NCBI GenBank assembly: GCA_021732405.1
Contig: JAKFVB010000012.1
Span: 1 to 38,611, forward strand
Length of the DNA: 38,611 nt
Origin: Methylotenera sp.
Lineage (GTDB): Bacteria > Pseudomonadota > Gammaproteobacteria > Burkholderiales > Methylophilaceae
Direction: 5' to 3'
The stretch's first letter is position 1. Each line of letters starts with the position of its first letter. Positions 17,437-27,636 of the stretch are shown here, in pieces. The notes under the pieces are model-generated. The model ran no database searches and was not told where the DNA came from. It saw only the letters and a list, made by a program, of their open reading frames with translations. Made by a program: the position numbers and the translations under genes.

Positions 17437-20400
17437 TTATGGCGCCGATTGCACCATCAGCTGTGCATTTGGCAGTTGCCCAAATAGCTCTGGCGCATAC
17501 ATCGCCTCTATACGTGTAGGGGGTAGATTAAATGTGCCAGGATTATTCAAGCGTATTGTGTATTCCACCCAGAAATGCCCTTTGGGTGCATACTCATAAT
17601 AGGCCCTGAAAAAGCTTAAACCGCGCTCCGTATAATTTGGGTATGCCATATTCTTTCCGTCATAGGCATTTTCGTTTGTTTGCGCTATCACAGAATCGCG
17701 CGCGGTATTGCCTAAAATGCTAGCGCCTGCAGGAATAGGGTCTGATAAGGCAACCCAGTTCATGGCTTGACTGCTATCAATATCCAAACGCACACGCAGC
17801 AAGTCACCACGGCTCCATTTACCTGCTACTTTTTGCTCAATAGGCGTGATTAAGCGGGTAATTTTGTAGCCATTTTCTATTGATTTAGCTGGTATTGCCG
17901 CAGTAACCAAGCTATTGACCCATGGTTTGCCTGTACCAACATGTTTCAAGCTAAATTGCTGTGGCTTACTTTCGCGTGACCAAGGAAAATAAAGCGATGC
18001 AGCAACCGCTTCTTTGGCTTTAATCACAGGTGTATTATTGACTGATGGTTTAGGCTGTTTAGTGACTATATTGCTAGCCCAATCCAGCTCTTGTTTGTTA
18101 GCGTCTAGCGTGGCAGTGGTAATGCCTGTCACCGCTTCGCGCTCAAACACTAGTCCGAATTTTTGCAACGCTAACCTGCCCCACGCGTTTGAAGTGGTTG
18201 TTTGCCAGCGACCTTTGTTTTGACGCAATATGGCGCCGCGCAATAAGGCAGGCATGTCTGCTTGCCAAGCTGGATTTTTCATCAGCAAGCTTACCAAGCG
18301 AGTCGCATTTACCTCACCATCCACCATTGCCCACCACCATACGTCATTATCTTCAGTGGTAAATACCAATCGGCCGCCTACGTTTTGCAGGCGATTGCGT
18401 AATTCGCGCTCAATTTGCTGCATGCGCTCATCATGGTTATCGGCTTTGGGTAGATGTGTGTAGATCGCCAGCCAATCGATTAGCGTGGTGGTTGGCATTT
18501 GAATCGGCTTGAAATCAAAAGCGCTTAATACGCGCGTGTCGACATTGCCTGTATACGATAATGCAGCCAACGCGTGAAGCCTGCGCTCTGTTAAATATTG
18601 ATTACTACCCCAATACCACGTACCCGCTGGCTGAATGCGGCCCTCTACAAAATCCAGCAAAGCTTGCTGCATTTTATTTTCAACTTCAATCGGCAGCTTA
18701 ATATCGTTTTCATAAGCCATTGTCAGCACGTAGGCTGTCAGTATTTCGCTGCCATTAGTCATGCCAGGAAAGTATTCTAAAAAGCCTTGATTATCTTGGT
18801 AGCTGGATAAATTCGCCACAATATCGGCCCAGCGCGCTTTATCCTGCAAGCCTGTCGCAATCGACGTTTTTTGCTCTAAACAGCTGTAAGGATACTCTTT
18901 AAAGTAACGCTCTATACCCGCCGTTTGGTCTGCAAGTTTGGCAGTCAATTGCACGGTCAAGCCGCCTTTTCCTGCAATCGCGCCCTCTGGCAAGCCAGTT
19001 TCTACAGTGTAATCTTGGGTGAGTTGCATAAAATTAGCTTGCTGAACGGTGGCAGGTATTTTAGGTAATACTTTTTGCGTAAAGCGTAATCGATCTTGCA
19101 CTTTGTTTTTGCTATCCACAGCTTCGATTTGCCAAGGCATGCCAGCCATATATAAGTCGGATGCATCGTCGGTCACGCGTAATTGCCAAGCCAGTTCTTT
19201 TGCTTCACCTGCGGCCAGTTGAATGGATTGTGAGGCCAAATCCTGCGTGCCTGCCTTGCCATGCACGCGCAATTCCATTTTACTTTCGGTGGTGTTGCGT
19301 AACATCAACATGGCGCGGTAAGTATCGCCCTCACGCACCATAGGCGGTAAGCCAGAGGTAATTTGCAAATCTTGTGTAGCGCTGATTTCTGCTTCACCTG
19401 TACCAAATAAATCAGCATTCACGTCTGCGATTGCTACTAGCTTAAATGCGGTTAGCGAATCATTCAAAGGCACGGTAACCGTTGCCGATCCACTCTTATC
19501 CAGCTTCACGCGCGGGTTCCAATACAACAATGTATCAAACAACTCACGCGCTTTTAAATCAGCGCCGCCACCCCCGCCTGCTGGCAACGCTTTTTTACCA
19601 AAATGGCGTTTGCCGACTACCTGCATTTGCGCACTGGCCGTTTCCATTAAATAGGCACGCTGTTGCTGCATATCCTCTAATAAATTCCAGCTGGGGTTGC
19701 TATTGAGTTCTAGCAAAGCCTTATCGACTGCGGCCAAGACTACCTCACTACCAGCTGGTACCGGCTTGCCGTTTGGCAAAGTAACCTTGATGGTCACTTT
19801 CGCTTTATCGCGCGGCTGATAGGTTTTTTTATCACTGCTTACGGCTACCTTGAGTTTGAAACCGCTGGTTCCAACCGCTATTTTGCTCAGGCCGAATTTA
19901 AATGAAGGTCTTGCTAGATCCACCATCGCAGTAGGCGCAGGAACGCCCTCTTTGTAAATGTTGTACCAATTGCTTGGGTTACGCCAGCCCCATTGAAAAA
20001 ACGAATACCAGGGCACATCTGTCAGGCGTCCACGTACTACTAGCACTGACACAAATACATTAGGTCCCCAATTTTCCACAATAGGGATTTCAATGGTGGC
20101 GTCTTTGCGTTGCAAGGGTTGTACAAAAGTTTTTAAAATACCTTCACGCTCAACCGCAATTAGCGCAGTGGCATTATAAAACGGCGAATGCACCTGGAAT
20201 CGCGCCTTTTCACCAGGCTGGTATTCCCGCTTTTCTGGCACAACTTCCATACGATCTTCATCGGTTTGCCCAAACCAGATATCGCCGCTTTCACTGCTAT
20301 AAAAACCACTGCCTGCCAAACTAATGCCGCCTTGACTATCTTTTACGCTGGCCAGTAGTTGAATATTGCCCGAATCCTTAACAGTCACTTCGCAATTAAA

Positions 20401-23253
20401 AAAACCTTGCGCATTGGTTTTTCCTTCACATAATTTGCCCAGCGGTTCTTTATTGTAATCAGTTTCATAACTGTAAAATCCGCCAATCACCCGTTTACGG
20501 TGTACATATTCCCAATGCCGCGTGCCATCGATTTTTACCTGCATATTGGCCTGCGCTTGGCCTTGCGTGTTAAGCACCACCGCTTGAATTTTATGCTTGC
20601 CAGTAAGCCCTGCCCAATCCTTTACTTGCAAACCCACTACTACATTTGCTGGCCAAATTTCTGCCGAACCATGAATCGTTTGAATTTCGCCATTCGGGTC
20701 GGTAAACGTCATTTCAGTCGCCATATGCGCTGGCTGGCTGACGGCTTTAATTGGAATATCTACGCTGCCAATACCATGCTTATCCAATGTGACTGGCGTT
20801 TTGTCCGCCAGCAATACATTTAGCGATTGCGGCTCTTGTTCACTAAAACTAAATTCACTGTAGTTTTCAAAACGTGGATAGGCTTGCGTTAATAAAGCAG
20901 AAACGCTGACTTTTTGCCCACTAGCACCGCCGCCATTTAAATAAGCCAGTGATAAATTAACAGGAATTTTTGCTGCATTTTCATGGTTAAGTACCATATT
21001 GTTTTTGGCAGGTGCAACGCTACCTTTAAAGGCAGGCAACCTAAATTCTGACACTTTAAACTGCGCTGTTTCGCGCCAGCTTGAACCGACTTTGATGTGA
21101 TAGCTGCCAATATTGGCATCTTGCGGGATTTTCCATGTGCTGGTTGCCACGCCGCGCGCATCCCATTCAACTGGAATATCCAGCGTAAATTCGCCACCAA
21201 CCAGCTCAACAGTTATATGGTCTGGCAAGGCCTGCTTCAAGTTTTGTGCAGTTGGGTATGCATACCCCTTGTAATTGGGCACACGCGCAATATGTTTCAT
21301 CGAAATCGTTTCGCCTGCGCGCAATAAGCTACGGTCAATAATGGTATGGATTTTAGGTGAATCAAGCTGGCTGTAGGTATCCACATTAAAGCGCCACGCC
21401 TCAATACCATTTTGCCAATCAGAGCGCACAAAAGAAAAATCATTGCCCTTGGTCGCCGTGGCTACATAACTGTAACGGCTGCTGCAGTTGCGCATTTCTG
21501 GCAACTCTTGCTCATAAAAGGCAATGCCTTGCTCGTTGGTTTTGGCCTGCCAAATGGGTGCATTATTGCAATCGTACAAAGTCACATCCGCAGCACTCAC
21601 TGGCTTACCTGTTGAAAGCGAAGTCACCCAAACCAAACTATTTTCACCACCTTTTTTAAAATGCACAGCCATATCCGTCACTAGCGCGCGAGTGCGCACA
21701 TATAAGGGTTTTGACTCGCTTAACAAAGCAGTACCCAATAATTTACTTTCAATTTCCACCACATAAAACCCAGGTTTTTGCAATGGAATACCAATCACTT
21801 CAAACGCTTGTTTAGGGCTTAATTTGGGCAAGTCAGTCGCTGGTTTATCTTTTAAAAATGACAGCTCGCGTGGGTATAAATAATCTACTTTGGTTTGATA
21901 ATCTTCCTCTTCATAGCCTTCTACAGAGCGCTGCGTTAATTTGGCTTTATTAGGCACGATTTCTTTATATTGCTGCTCGAAAAGCTTCAACTCATCTTCA
22001 ATTTCCAGCATCTCTGCAGGCTTGGTCGTGCTTAAAACGCGCATGGCTACTTTGCTTTCGACATTACGCAAAGTCACTGGCAATACGCCACCCTCTTTTA
22101 ACTCTAAAATACCAAAATCGGCTGAAAACTTTGCCAGTGGCGGCAAAGCACCTACCTTGGTTTTTAACGGAAAGCTATTGGCATTGCTTAATACGCGTCC
22201 ACTTAAATCGGTAAAATTGTTGGGTAACTGAATATTAAAAGTGGTATTAGGATTAAACGGGCCTTTAAAAATAATCGTGTCTAAATGGTTTTGATTGATT
22301 AAGGCGTTTTTTAAATAATACTGCTTGGCATTTTGTGCAATCAATACTTTTTTGCGCTGCGGACTGACATCGCGCGGATATTGGATAGATTGCTGATTCA
22401 CTAGCTTGATCTGCTCAGCCAGTTCTATGCTGATTTGGTCACTAAACAGCAGCTTAATATCCGATAATGCAGAACAAGGCGCGTTTGGTTTTTCGCGCTC
22501 GCAGGTGAGTTCAGCTCTAAAAGGCAGGCGTACTTTATAGACTTTCTCTTCATCTTGCAGGGTTTTGCCACCTAATTCACTTTCAATGCCAGTGCCCCAT
22601 ACTAACTTCACTTTTGCGCCTGCAGGCAGCTTTTGCTGGCAATACAAGCCTACCGATTTGCGATTGGCTTCCGTTAATTTTTTCGCCAATTCTTTTAGTT
22701 GTTCGGGTGTTAATAACTTAACAGGAATGCGCTCGCCAACGCCTTCTACCTCACACCATGCATTTTTTAACACGCTGGCGGCTTTAACAGGTGCGCTGGT
22801 GCCAATTAAAAATGTCTGATTTTCTTCAATACTGCTGTTTTCATAGGGCTCAATATGCGCAATCCAAGGCCCTGCGGTAAAAATTTCGTAGTGCGGTAGT
22901 TGGTTGTTCACCACTTGAAATGCTTGTTGATTCAGAGACTTAACCCTATTTTTAAGGGTAAAAATACAACGCTCACCCGATTCTAAATCGCGATTTAATC
23001 GATATTGCCAAGTTTTGGTATCAGTCCAGCGACCTTTACCTTTGATAGAACACTCAACGTTAAAAGGCGCTGGCGCATCGGTATCACCTAGCTTGACCAT
23101 CTCTTCGCTAAAAACCACTGTGGCTTGATCGGTGGTTTTAACTTGGCCCTGAGGCGAAAAATCTTGCACATACACAGTCGCCAAGCTGCTATTGATTGGG
23201 CTAAACCATATGATGATTAACAGACTAAATTGGGTGATTTTTTTGATAATCAT
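17437..23253 (-). CDS. Bacterial alpha-2-macroglobulin with thioester motif
   Basis: The 1938-residue protein belongs to COG2373. An N-terminal signal peptide ends near SSLA (about residue 25); there is no lipobox cysteine, so the mature protein should be soluble in the periplasm, unlike lipid-anchored YfhM. A chain of macroglobulin (MG) beta domains leads to the glycine run G1226-G1230, the typical position of the exposed bait region. The thioester motif C1458-L-E-Q1461 lies in the helical thioester domain, followed by a C-terminal receptor-like domain. Bait cleavage by a foreign protease exposes the thioester, which traps the protease. It is the first gene of an operon with DUF4287 and pbpC. 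Confidence 0.95.
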   Translation of the reverse strand: MIIKKITQFSLLIIIWFSPINSSLATVYVQDFSPQGQVKTTDQATVVFSEEMVKLGDTDAPAPFNVECSIKGKGRWTDTKTWQYRLNRDLESGERCIFTLKNRVKSLNQQAFQVVNNQLPHYEIFTAGPWIAHIEPYENSSIEENQTFLIGTSAPVKAASVLKNAWCEVEGVGERIPVKLLTPEQLKELAKKLTEANRKSVGLYCQQKLPAGAKVKLVWGTGIESELGGKTLQDEEKVYKVRLPFRAELTCEREKPNAPCSALSDIKLLFSDQISIELAEQIKLVNQQSIQYPRDVSPQRKKVLIAQNAKQYYLKNALINQNHLDTIIFKGPFNPNTTFNIQLPNNFTDLSGRVLSNANSFPLKTKVGALPPLAKFSADFGILELKEGGVLPVTLRNVESKVAMRVLSTTKPAEMLEIEDELKLFEQQYKEIVPNKAKLTQRSVEGYEEEDYQTKVDYLYPRELSFLKDKPATDLPKLSPKQAFEVIGIPLQKPGFYVVEIESKLLGTALLSESKPLYVRTRALVTDMAVHFKKGGENSLVWVTSLSTGKPVSAADVTLYDCNNAPIWQAKTNEQGIAFYEQELPEMRNCSSRYSYVATATKGNDFSFVRSDWQNGIEAWRFNVDTYSQLDSPKIHTIIDRSLLRAGETISMKHIARVPNYKGYAYPTAQNLKQALPDHITVELVGGEFTLDIPVEWDARGVATSTWKIPQDANIGSYHIKVGSSWRETAQFKVSEFRLPAFKGSVAPAKNNMVLNHENAAKIPVNLSLAYLNGGGASGQKVSVSALLTQAYPRFENYSEFSFSEQEPQSLNVLLADKTPVTLDKHGIGSVDIPIKAVSQPAHMATEMTFTDPNGEIQTIHGSAEIWPANVVVGLQVKDWAGLTGKHKIQAVVLNTQGQAQANMQVKIDGTRHWEYVHRKRVIGGFYSYETDYNKEPLGKLCEGKTNAQGFFNCEVTVKDSGNIQLLASVKDSQGGISLAGSGFYSSESGDIWFGQTDEDRMEVVPEKREYQPGEKARFQVHSPFYNATALIAVEREGILKTFVQPLQRKDATIEIPIVENWGPNVFVSVLVVRGRLTDVPWYSFFQWGWRNPSNWYNIYKEGVPAPTAMVDLARPSFKFGLSKIAVGTSGFKLKVAVSSDKKTYQPRDKAKVTIKVTLPNGKPVPAGSEVVLAAVDKALLELNSNPSWNLLEDMQQQRAYLMETASAQMQVVGKRHFGKKALPAGGGGGADLKARELFDTLLYWNPRVKLDKSGSATVTVPLNDSLTAFKLVAIADVNADLFGTGEAEISATQDLQITSGLPPMVREGDTYRAMLMLRNTTESKMELRVHGKAGTQDLASQSIQLAAGEAKELAWQLRVTDDASDLYMAGMPWQIEAVDSKNKVQDRLRFTQKVLPKIPATVQQANFMQLTQDYTVETGLPEGAIAGKGGLTVQLTAKLADQTAGIERYFKEYPYSCLEQKTSIATGLQDKARWADIVANLSSYQDNQGFLEYFPGMTNGSEILTAYVLTMAYENDIKLPIEVENKMQQALLDFVEGRIQPAGTWYWGSNQYLTERRLHALAALSYTGNVDTRVLSAFDFKPIQMPTTTLIDWLAIYTHLPKADNHDERMQQIERELRNRLQNVGGRLVFTTEDNDVWWWAMVDGEVNATRLVSLLMKNPAWQADMPALLRGAILRQNKGRWQTTTSNAWGRLALQKFGLVFEREAVTGITTATLDANKQELDWASNIVTKQPKPSVNNTPVIKAKEAVAASLYFPWSRESKPQQFSLKHVGTGKPWVNSLVTAAIPAKSIENGYKITRLITPIEQKVAGKWSRGDLLRVRLDIDSSQAMNWVALSDPIPAGASILGNTARDSVIAQTNENAYDGKNMAYPNYTERGLSFFRAYYEYAPKGHFWVEYTIRLNNPGTFNLPPTRIEAMYAPELFGQLPNAQLMVQSAP

Positions 23254-23317
23254 TTGATGGCAAAATCGATGATGGAGTAGGCATTATCATAGCGCAAGAT
23301 AATGCGTATTTACAGCA

Positions 23318-23355
23318 CAAAAAAAGCACGCTTCAGTCTAAACTGAAAGCGTGCT
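23318..23355 (-). terminator. Rho-independent terminator after PEP-CTERM gene B
   Basis: Read on the minus strand, AGCACGCTTTCAGT pairs with ACTGAAGCGTGCT around a 4-base loop with one bulged base, then seven Ts follow. It lies 60 bp past the stop of the PEP-CTERM gene and separates that unit from the alpha-2-macroglobulin operon. Confidence 0.92.
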
Positions 23356-23414
23356 AAAGGGGCTTGAAGCGTTTATATTCAGGTATTTTTTTAGTGTTAA
23401 TACCCTACATAAAT

Positions 23415-24131
23415 TTAAGCACTTTTGCGACGTGAGCTGGCAACAATAAAGCCTAAACCAGCTAATAACAAAGCATAAGTCTCTGGCTCTGGCACTGCTG
23501 CTGTTAATTTTACATTGTCTAACCACAATGCACTGGTTACGCCGTAGTCAGACAAATCAACCACACCAAAAGCCAATGTCACAGATGAAGCAGCTGCAAA
23601 TGTTTGGCTAAATACGCTGGCGCCTGTAGAAAAATCAAATGGAATGGATGGAATAAGCGCATTTTGTGCAGGTGCTAAAACTGAGATAACACCGTTAACA
23701 GCCACAAATGCGTAATCAGGCGCGGTGCCTTCATTGGTAAATACGTTCCAGTTGAATGAAAGCGTATCGCCTGCATTAATTGAAATCGTTTGTGTGAGCA
23801 ATGAACCCTCAAAAGCGAAATCTGGCGTGTCTAAATCACCTGGATTTAAGCCTGCAAATGCTTCAAAACCACCTAAAGCAATATCGTAAGCGGATGTACC
23901 TGAAGCATTAAAAGTACCTGTATCTTCTGGGAAATCATCATCAAACAATGATGCTGTCGTTAAAAATGCACCACCTGATTGTGTGGTGACATCGCCTAAT
24001 GTATTCCAGCCAGCTAAACTGTTGCCAGCAAAACCACCGTTTGTGATTGCAGCCATTGCGTTGCCTGCAAACATCAAACCCACTGTTGCCGCGATTAAGC
24101 TGGCTTTTAAAGCTAATTGTTGAACTTTCAT
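23415..24131 (-). CDS. PEP-CTERM surface protein B
   Basis: The 238-residue exported protein has a signal peptide ending near GNAMA and a beta-rich body that starts NGGFAGNSLAGW, a galactose-binding-like opening seen in several PEP-CTERM groups. The C-terminus carries VPEPETYALLLAGLGF plus a membrane helix and the basic end SSRRK. That tripartite tail is recognised by exosortase, which moves the protein to the outer surface, usually in exopolysaccharide-making bacteria. ATG at 24131 is chosen over the in-frame ATG at 24149 because AAGGG lies eight bases before it. It follows the 5'-nucleotidase gene after 80 bp and precedes a strong terminator. No exosortase gene is in the window. Confidence 0.9.
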   Translation of the reverse strand: MKVQQLALKASLIAATVGLMFAGNAMAAITNGGFAGNSLAGWNTLGDVTTQSGGAFLTTASLFDDDFPEDTGTFNASGTSAYDIALGGFEAFAGLNPGDLDTPDFAFEGSLLTQTISINAGDTLSFNWNVFTNEGTAPDYAFVAVNGVISVLAPAQNALIPSIPFDFSTGASVFSQTFAAASSVTLAFGVVDLSDYGVTSALWLDNVKLTAAVPEPETYALLLAGLGFIVASSRRKSA

Positions 24132-24188
24132 TTGAAAAACCCTTTTCATTTAAATGGTTAAAACTTGTATTAATTAAAAATTCTTGTG

Positions 24189-24218
24189 TTTACTAAAAGT
24201 GCTTTTATTTACTAAAAG
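24189..24218. repeat. Two 11-bp repeats in the spacer of module B
   Basis: TTTACTAAAAG occurs at 24189-24199 and 24208-24218, 19 bp apart; the second copy overlaps the stop codon of the 5'-nucleotidase gene. A similar run (TTTTACTACTAAAAC then TTTTACTACC) lies at the same place behind the nuclease gene, about 27617-27640. Both spacers start with the stop codon TAG directly followed by TAAA. Confidence 0.5.
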
Positions 24219-26533
24219 CTAAAATCACGCGCTAGTACAACTTGTTTAGCTGTTAAGCCTTTTAAAGTAACCAATGGGCGGAACACTGCTGGACCTGTTG
24301 TGCCGTCTGCATCAATTTGCACACTAGCGCCACCAGAAACATCAACCACGCGCACATAGCCCGCTATTGGTTGATTAGCGCTGTAACCAACGCTAGCTAA
24401 CAAAGCACTTAAGTTAAGCGTATCTGCATACGGTGTGAAATCGGTAATCGTGTCGCCTGCATCACGTGTGTTGGTGTATACAAACGTATCGGCACCTACG
24501 CCGCCTGTTAAGGTATCGGCACTTGCGCCACCTGTGATGGTGTCATTACCATTAGTACCCGCTAATGTATCGCGACCTGCTGTGCCGTTTCTTGCAACAC
24601 CTGCTGTAGTCACGGCAATGGCGCTATCAATCAAACGGCCTTGTGTGTCGTATTGATTCTCTAAACCGTAGGCATTTACTGTGATTTCATCGCCATCCGC
24701 TGCATCAATACGGCCTAAACCGCCTGCTGCTTTTGGTGTTTGAATAAAGTTAGCTAAAGCTTCTTGGTAAGTAATGGTGAACGGGCTGTTCTCAAAAACC
24801 ACATTATTTAAAGCAAATGGGAAGCCATCGCCGCCGTTAGCCGTAAAGTCAATGGTTGCAAATGAAAAAGTACGTGTCGTGTTCACTACAACGCCGCCAT
24901 CAACCAATACCGTGCCATCATCTAACACCACACGTTGCACACGGTTACCAGTACCTACTGATGCTGCAACAGCGGCTGAGTTACGTGGTGTGTTGGTGCT
25001 GTTGTAAGTGACCTTCATGCCTGACACTTGCGCAAAACGGCCATTTTCAAGACCAAATGGGTTGGTTGTTGCAACAGAATGCTCTAACAAATCTTTCAGT
25101 TGCGTTGCGTTCATCACAGGTGCGCGTTTAACTAAATTGGTAAACGGTAAAACATTGAATGTATCGCCTATTGATACATTACCTACCGATGCGATACTAG
25201 TGCGAATACCGCCACTATTTTGAATCGCCACATCCGCATTGCCAGCAAAGCGCATGGCATCAGCCACTAAGTTGCCAAGGTTAGTTTCAGCATTACGAAT
25301 ACCTGCTGGGAAAGTACAAGGTGTTGGCGTACATGCTGATGTTCTAGCGCCGTTTAATCGTGTAGCCGTTGTACCAATGATTTGTGCGTTTAGCGCAGCA
25401 ATATAATTGTTTACTGGTGCAACAACTTGTGCGTTGATGGCTGCGTTACCTGTTACACGGTCTGCATCAGCAGTGGCACCAGTCACACGAATCATGCGCG
25501 TACTATCAACGCTGCTTAAAGCGCCTGTTTCGTCATTGATGGTTAAATTTACTTCGCCTACATAACGGTTGCCAAAGTGACCTGTTAACACTGGTACTTG
25601 TTTGCCATCTAAGCTTGTAGCAAACACTGGGTGCGTATTGTAAGTTGGCGCAATGCCACTCACTGCTGTGCCGATAATTAAATCGTCAGGGTCAGCCATT
25701 AATTCGTGACCGCCACCAGAAACCACTAAATCCACGCCTGTTAAAGCTGGCACGACGATGCTGATTTCGTTAGCCGCGTTTTGTAAATGACTCATTAAAA
25801 TAACAGTATTAACACCTTCGCTATTACGTAAACGATTTACTTCAGCTTGTACAAGGCTAGCTAATGCTAGCAAGTTTTGTTGCTCAGTATTTGCAGCGCT
25901 AAAGTCGATTAAGTTAACAGCACCAGGTGATGAAATGCTTGGCAACAATGGTGTTGTAGCACCGATAATGCCGATTTTTTTACCGCCAGTAGTGGTGATG
26001 ATTTTAGATGGTGCAACTAAGCCAGCCGTTTTTAACGCGCTAAATTCAGGTGTTGCATCAAAATTTAAGTTAAGCGATAAATACGTTGTATTTGAAACGG
26101 CAGCGAAACGTGCTGCTGTCGTTGGGCCTACGTCAAACTCATGGTTACCAAATGTTGTTGCATCAAAACCAATTTGACGCATGGCTATTGAGTCATAAAA
26201 GTCTTGGCCGCCATCTGGGTGCGAATTAACCAAATTAACCAAGCTGGCTGTAAAGCGTGGACCTGGTAAAAATGCATCACCTGCGTTTAGTTTAATGACC
26301 GTTCTACCCGCTGCTGTTGCTGCCGCTTGTGCATTTGCTATCACAGTCGCTAAGCGGTCAATACCACCGTAAAAAGAAAGTGCTTGCGAAGTGTTGTCGC
26401 GCAAATTACCTTGTGCAGATAACAACCAGCTTTCTTGATCGCCTACGTGCAATACCGTGACTTGCTCTGCCAACACTGGTGCAGAGACAAACATCGCCGC
26501 AACCAACAGTGATAAATGTTTCATTTTCAACAT
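24212..26533 (-). CDS. Secreted 5'-nucleotidase/metallophosphatase with RTX C-terminus
   Basis: The 773-residue protein is UshA-like. After a signal peptide (about 1-22) comes the calcineurin-type phosphatase domain with GDQE (31-34), GNHEFD (129-134), SHLQ and SGGGHE motifs, then the 5_nucleotid_C substrate domain with NSGGIR. In the first motif the usual histidine of D-x-H is glutamate (E34), as in a known GDQE subgroup. From residue 650 there are RTX nonapeptides (GTNGNDTITGG, GGVGADTFV) and a type-I-secretion C-terminal domain of about 85 residues. It should release phosphate from nucleotides outside the cell. AGGA precedes the ATG at 26533. PEP-CTERM gene B follows after 80 bp. Confidence 0.92.
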   Translation of the reverse strand: MLKMKHLSLLVAAMFVSAPVLAEQVTVLHVGDQESWLLSAQGNLRDNTSQALSFYGGIDRLATVIANAQAAATAAGRTVIKLNAGDAFLPGPRFTASLVNLVNSHPDGGQDFYDSIAMRQIGFDATTFGNHEFDVGPTTAARFAAVSNTTYLSLNLNFDATPEFSALKTAGLVAPSKIITTTGGKKIGIIGATTPLLPSISSPGAVNLIDFSAANTEQQNLLALASLVQAEVNRLRNSEGVNTVILMSHLQNAANEISIVVPALTGVDLVVSGGGHELMADPDDLIIGTAVSGIAPTYNTHPVFATSLDGKQVPVLTGHFGNRYVGEVNLTINDETGALSSVDSTRMIRVTGATADADRVTGNAAINAQVVAPVNNYIAALNAQIIGTTATRLNGARTSACTPTPCTFPAGIRNAETNLGNLVADAMRFAGNADVAIQNSGGIRTSIASVGNVSIGDTFNVLPFTNLVKRAPVMNATQLKDLLEHSVATTNPFGLENGRFAQVSGMKVTYNSTNTPRNSAAVAASVGTGNRVQRVVLDDGTVLVDGGVVVNTTRTFSFATIDFTANGGDGFPFALNNVVFENSPFTITYQEALANFIQTPKAAGGLGRIDAADGDEITVNAYGLENQYDTQGRLIDSAIAVTTAGVARNGTAGRDTLAGTNGNDTITGGASADTLTGGVGADTFVYTNTRDAGDTITDFTPYADTLNLSALLASVGYSANQPIAGYVRVVDVSGGASVQIDADGTTGPAVFRPLVTLKGLTAKQVVLARDFSF

Positions 26534-26711
26534 GATTTTTCCTAAAGTTTGAGTAGAGTTTTAATTAAAGTAAACACATCAATATGCGTGAAATATTTGC
26601 TACCGTTTTTTAGTTAACTTTAAGCATTAACCAAATTACATTGCGCACTATTCTTTTTTATTAGCCTGTACTTTAGCGATTAAATATTGCGTTAAAAGTG
26701 ATTGTGATGAA

Positions 26712-26725
26712 CCGAACGGACTAGT
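26712..26725. promoter_or_regulatory. CCGA-N3-GACTAGT element upstream of the 5'-nucleotidase
   Basis: CCGAACGGACTAGT shares 11 of 14 bases (CCGA and GACTAGT) with the element at 30837-30850 upstream of the nuclease gene, in the same orientation. It contains the perfect palindrome GACTAGTC (26719-26726). It lies 179-192 bp upstream of the nucleotidase start. The rest of the gap 26534-26840 holds the terminator of the preceding unit and AT-rich DNA without a clear promoter. Confidence 0.45.
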
Positions 26726-26752
26726 CTTTTATAGGCATTTATGACGCATAAA

Positions 26753-26789
26753 ATTAAAAGGCTCTCACTTGTGGTGAGAGCCTTTTAAT
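26753..26789. terminator. 16-bp perfect hairpin terminator after PEP-CTERM gene A
   Basis: ATTAAAAGGCTCTCAC at 26753-26768 pairs perfectly with GTGAGAGCCTTTTAAT at 26774-26789 around a 5-base loop. A and T runs flank the GC-rich core on both sides, so it can stop transcripts in either direction. It lies 51 bp past the stop of PEP-CTERM gene A. Confidence 0.92.
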
Positions 26790-26840
26790 CGCTGGCTTAG
26801 TCCTAATGGGTGATTAGGAAAAAGCGCTATAAAAAACGCA

Positions 26841-27557
26841 TTAAACTGATTGACGACGGCGTGATGCAAAACCCACAAAACCTAAACCAGCTACTAATAA
26901 TGCATAGCTTTCTGGTTCTGGCACGGCCGCAACCGCAGCACCTGAAACAGTTACCGCATCAAAGCGCCATGTACCTCCAGCGTAATCGCTGGCTGGGTTA
27001 GATGCCAAGTAGCCGGCTGTTGTTGGTGCAAAAGCTGCCACAACACGAAAAGAAAAACTCGCATTGTTATCCGCACCAGTAATTGCTGACAAATCAACCG
27101 AACGGTTAAACCAACCATCACCTACATTGCCATCAAATAGCGCAAAGTCTGTAAAGTTAGTGCCATCTACTGAATATTGAAACTGCTCATAGCGTGAGCT
27201 TGTATTGCTGTGGCGTAAATCGTAGTTCACTGTGATATCTGAGAAACCAACTGTGCTTACGTTGTATTGCACGCCTCTTAATTGGTTTTGCGCGCCTTGT
27301 GCAGCATAAGTGGTTGTTTGAAAACCGCTATTGTTAGCCGCTAATGATGTATCGCTAGAACCAACACCGCTGTTAAAGCCAGTGCTTGTTACACCGTTTA
27401 ACAGGCTGATTACGCCAGCACCAATATTAGGTGTTAAGGTACCTGTTGCGGTATTGGCATCTGACGGTACAGAGTTAAAGTTCCATTGTGTAATGGTGTC
27501 TGCATTTGCACTGCCTGCAGCCATTAAGGCTGCAGCTATTACTAACTGCTTCATCAT
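26841..27557 (-). CDS. PEP-CTERM surface protein A
   Basis: The 238-residue protein has a signal peptide (about 1-19, ending SANA) and a beta-sandwich body rich in N, S, T and G. The C-terminal sorting tail is VPEPESYALLVAGLGF plus a hydrophobic helix and RRR. GGGAG precedes the ATG at 27557. It lies 79 bp after the nuclease gene and is followed by a strong terminator, the same arrangement as PEP-CTERM gene B behind the 5'-nucleotidase. Apart from the sorting tail the two PEP-CTERM proteins look different, so they are not simple copies. Function of the body is unknown; export and processing by an exosortase is expected from the tail. Confidence 0.9.
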   Translation of the reverse strand: MMKQLVIAAALMAAGSANADTITQWNFNSVPSDANTATGTLTPNIGAGVISLLNGVTSTGFNSGVGSSDTSLAANNSGFQTTTYAAQGAQNQLRGVQYNVSTVGFSDITVNYDLRHSNTSSRYEQFQYSVDGTNFTDFALFDGNVGDGWFNRSVDLSAITGADNNASFSFRVVAAFAPTTAGYLASNPASDYAGGTWRFDAVTVSGAAVAAVPEPESYALLVAGLGFVGFASRRRQSV

Positions 27558-27636
27558 GTTAAAACTCCCAAAAATTGAATAATTAAAAAAAACTTAACAC
27601 CTAAAATGACTTGAATTTTTACTACTAAAACTTTTA

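Noticed and set aside
20500-21327. Several open frames opposite the alpha-2-macroglobulin gene
   Set aside because: They lie fully inside a clear 1938-codon gene and look like antisense shadows.
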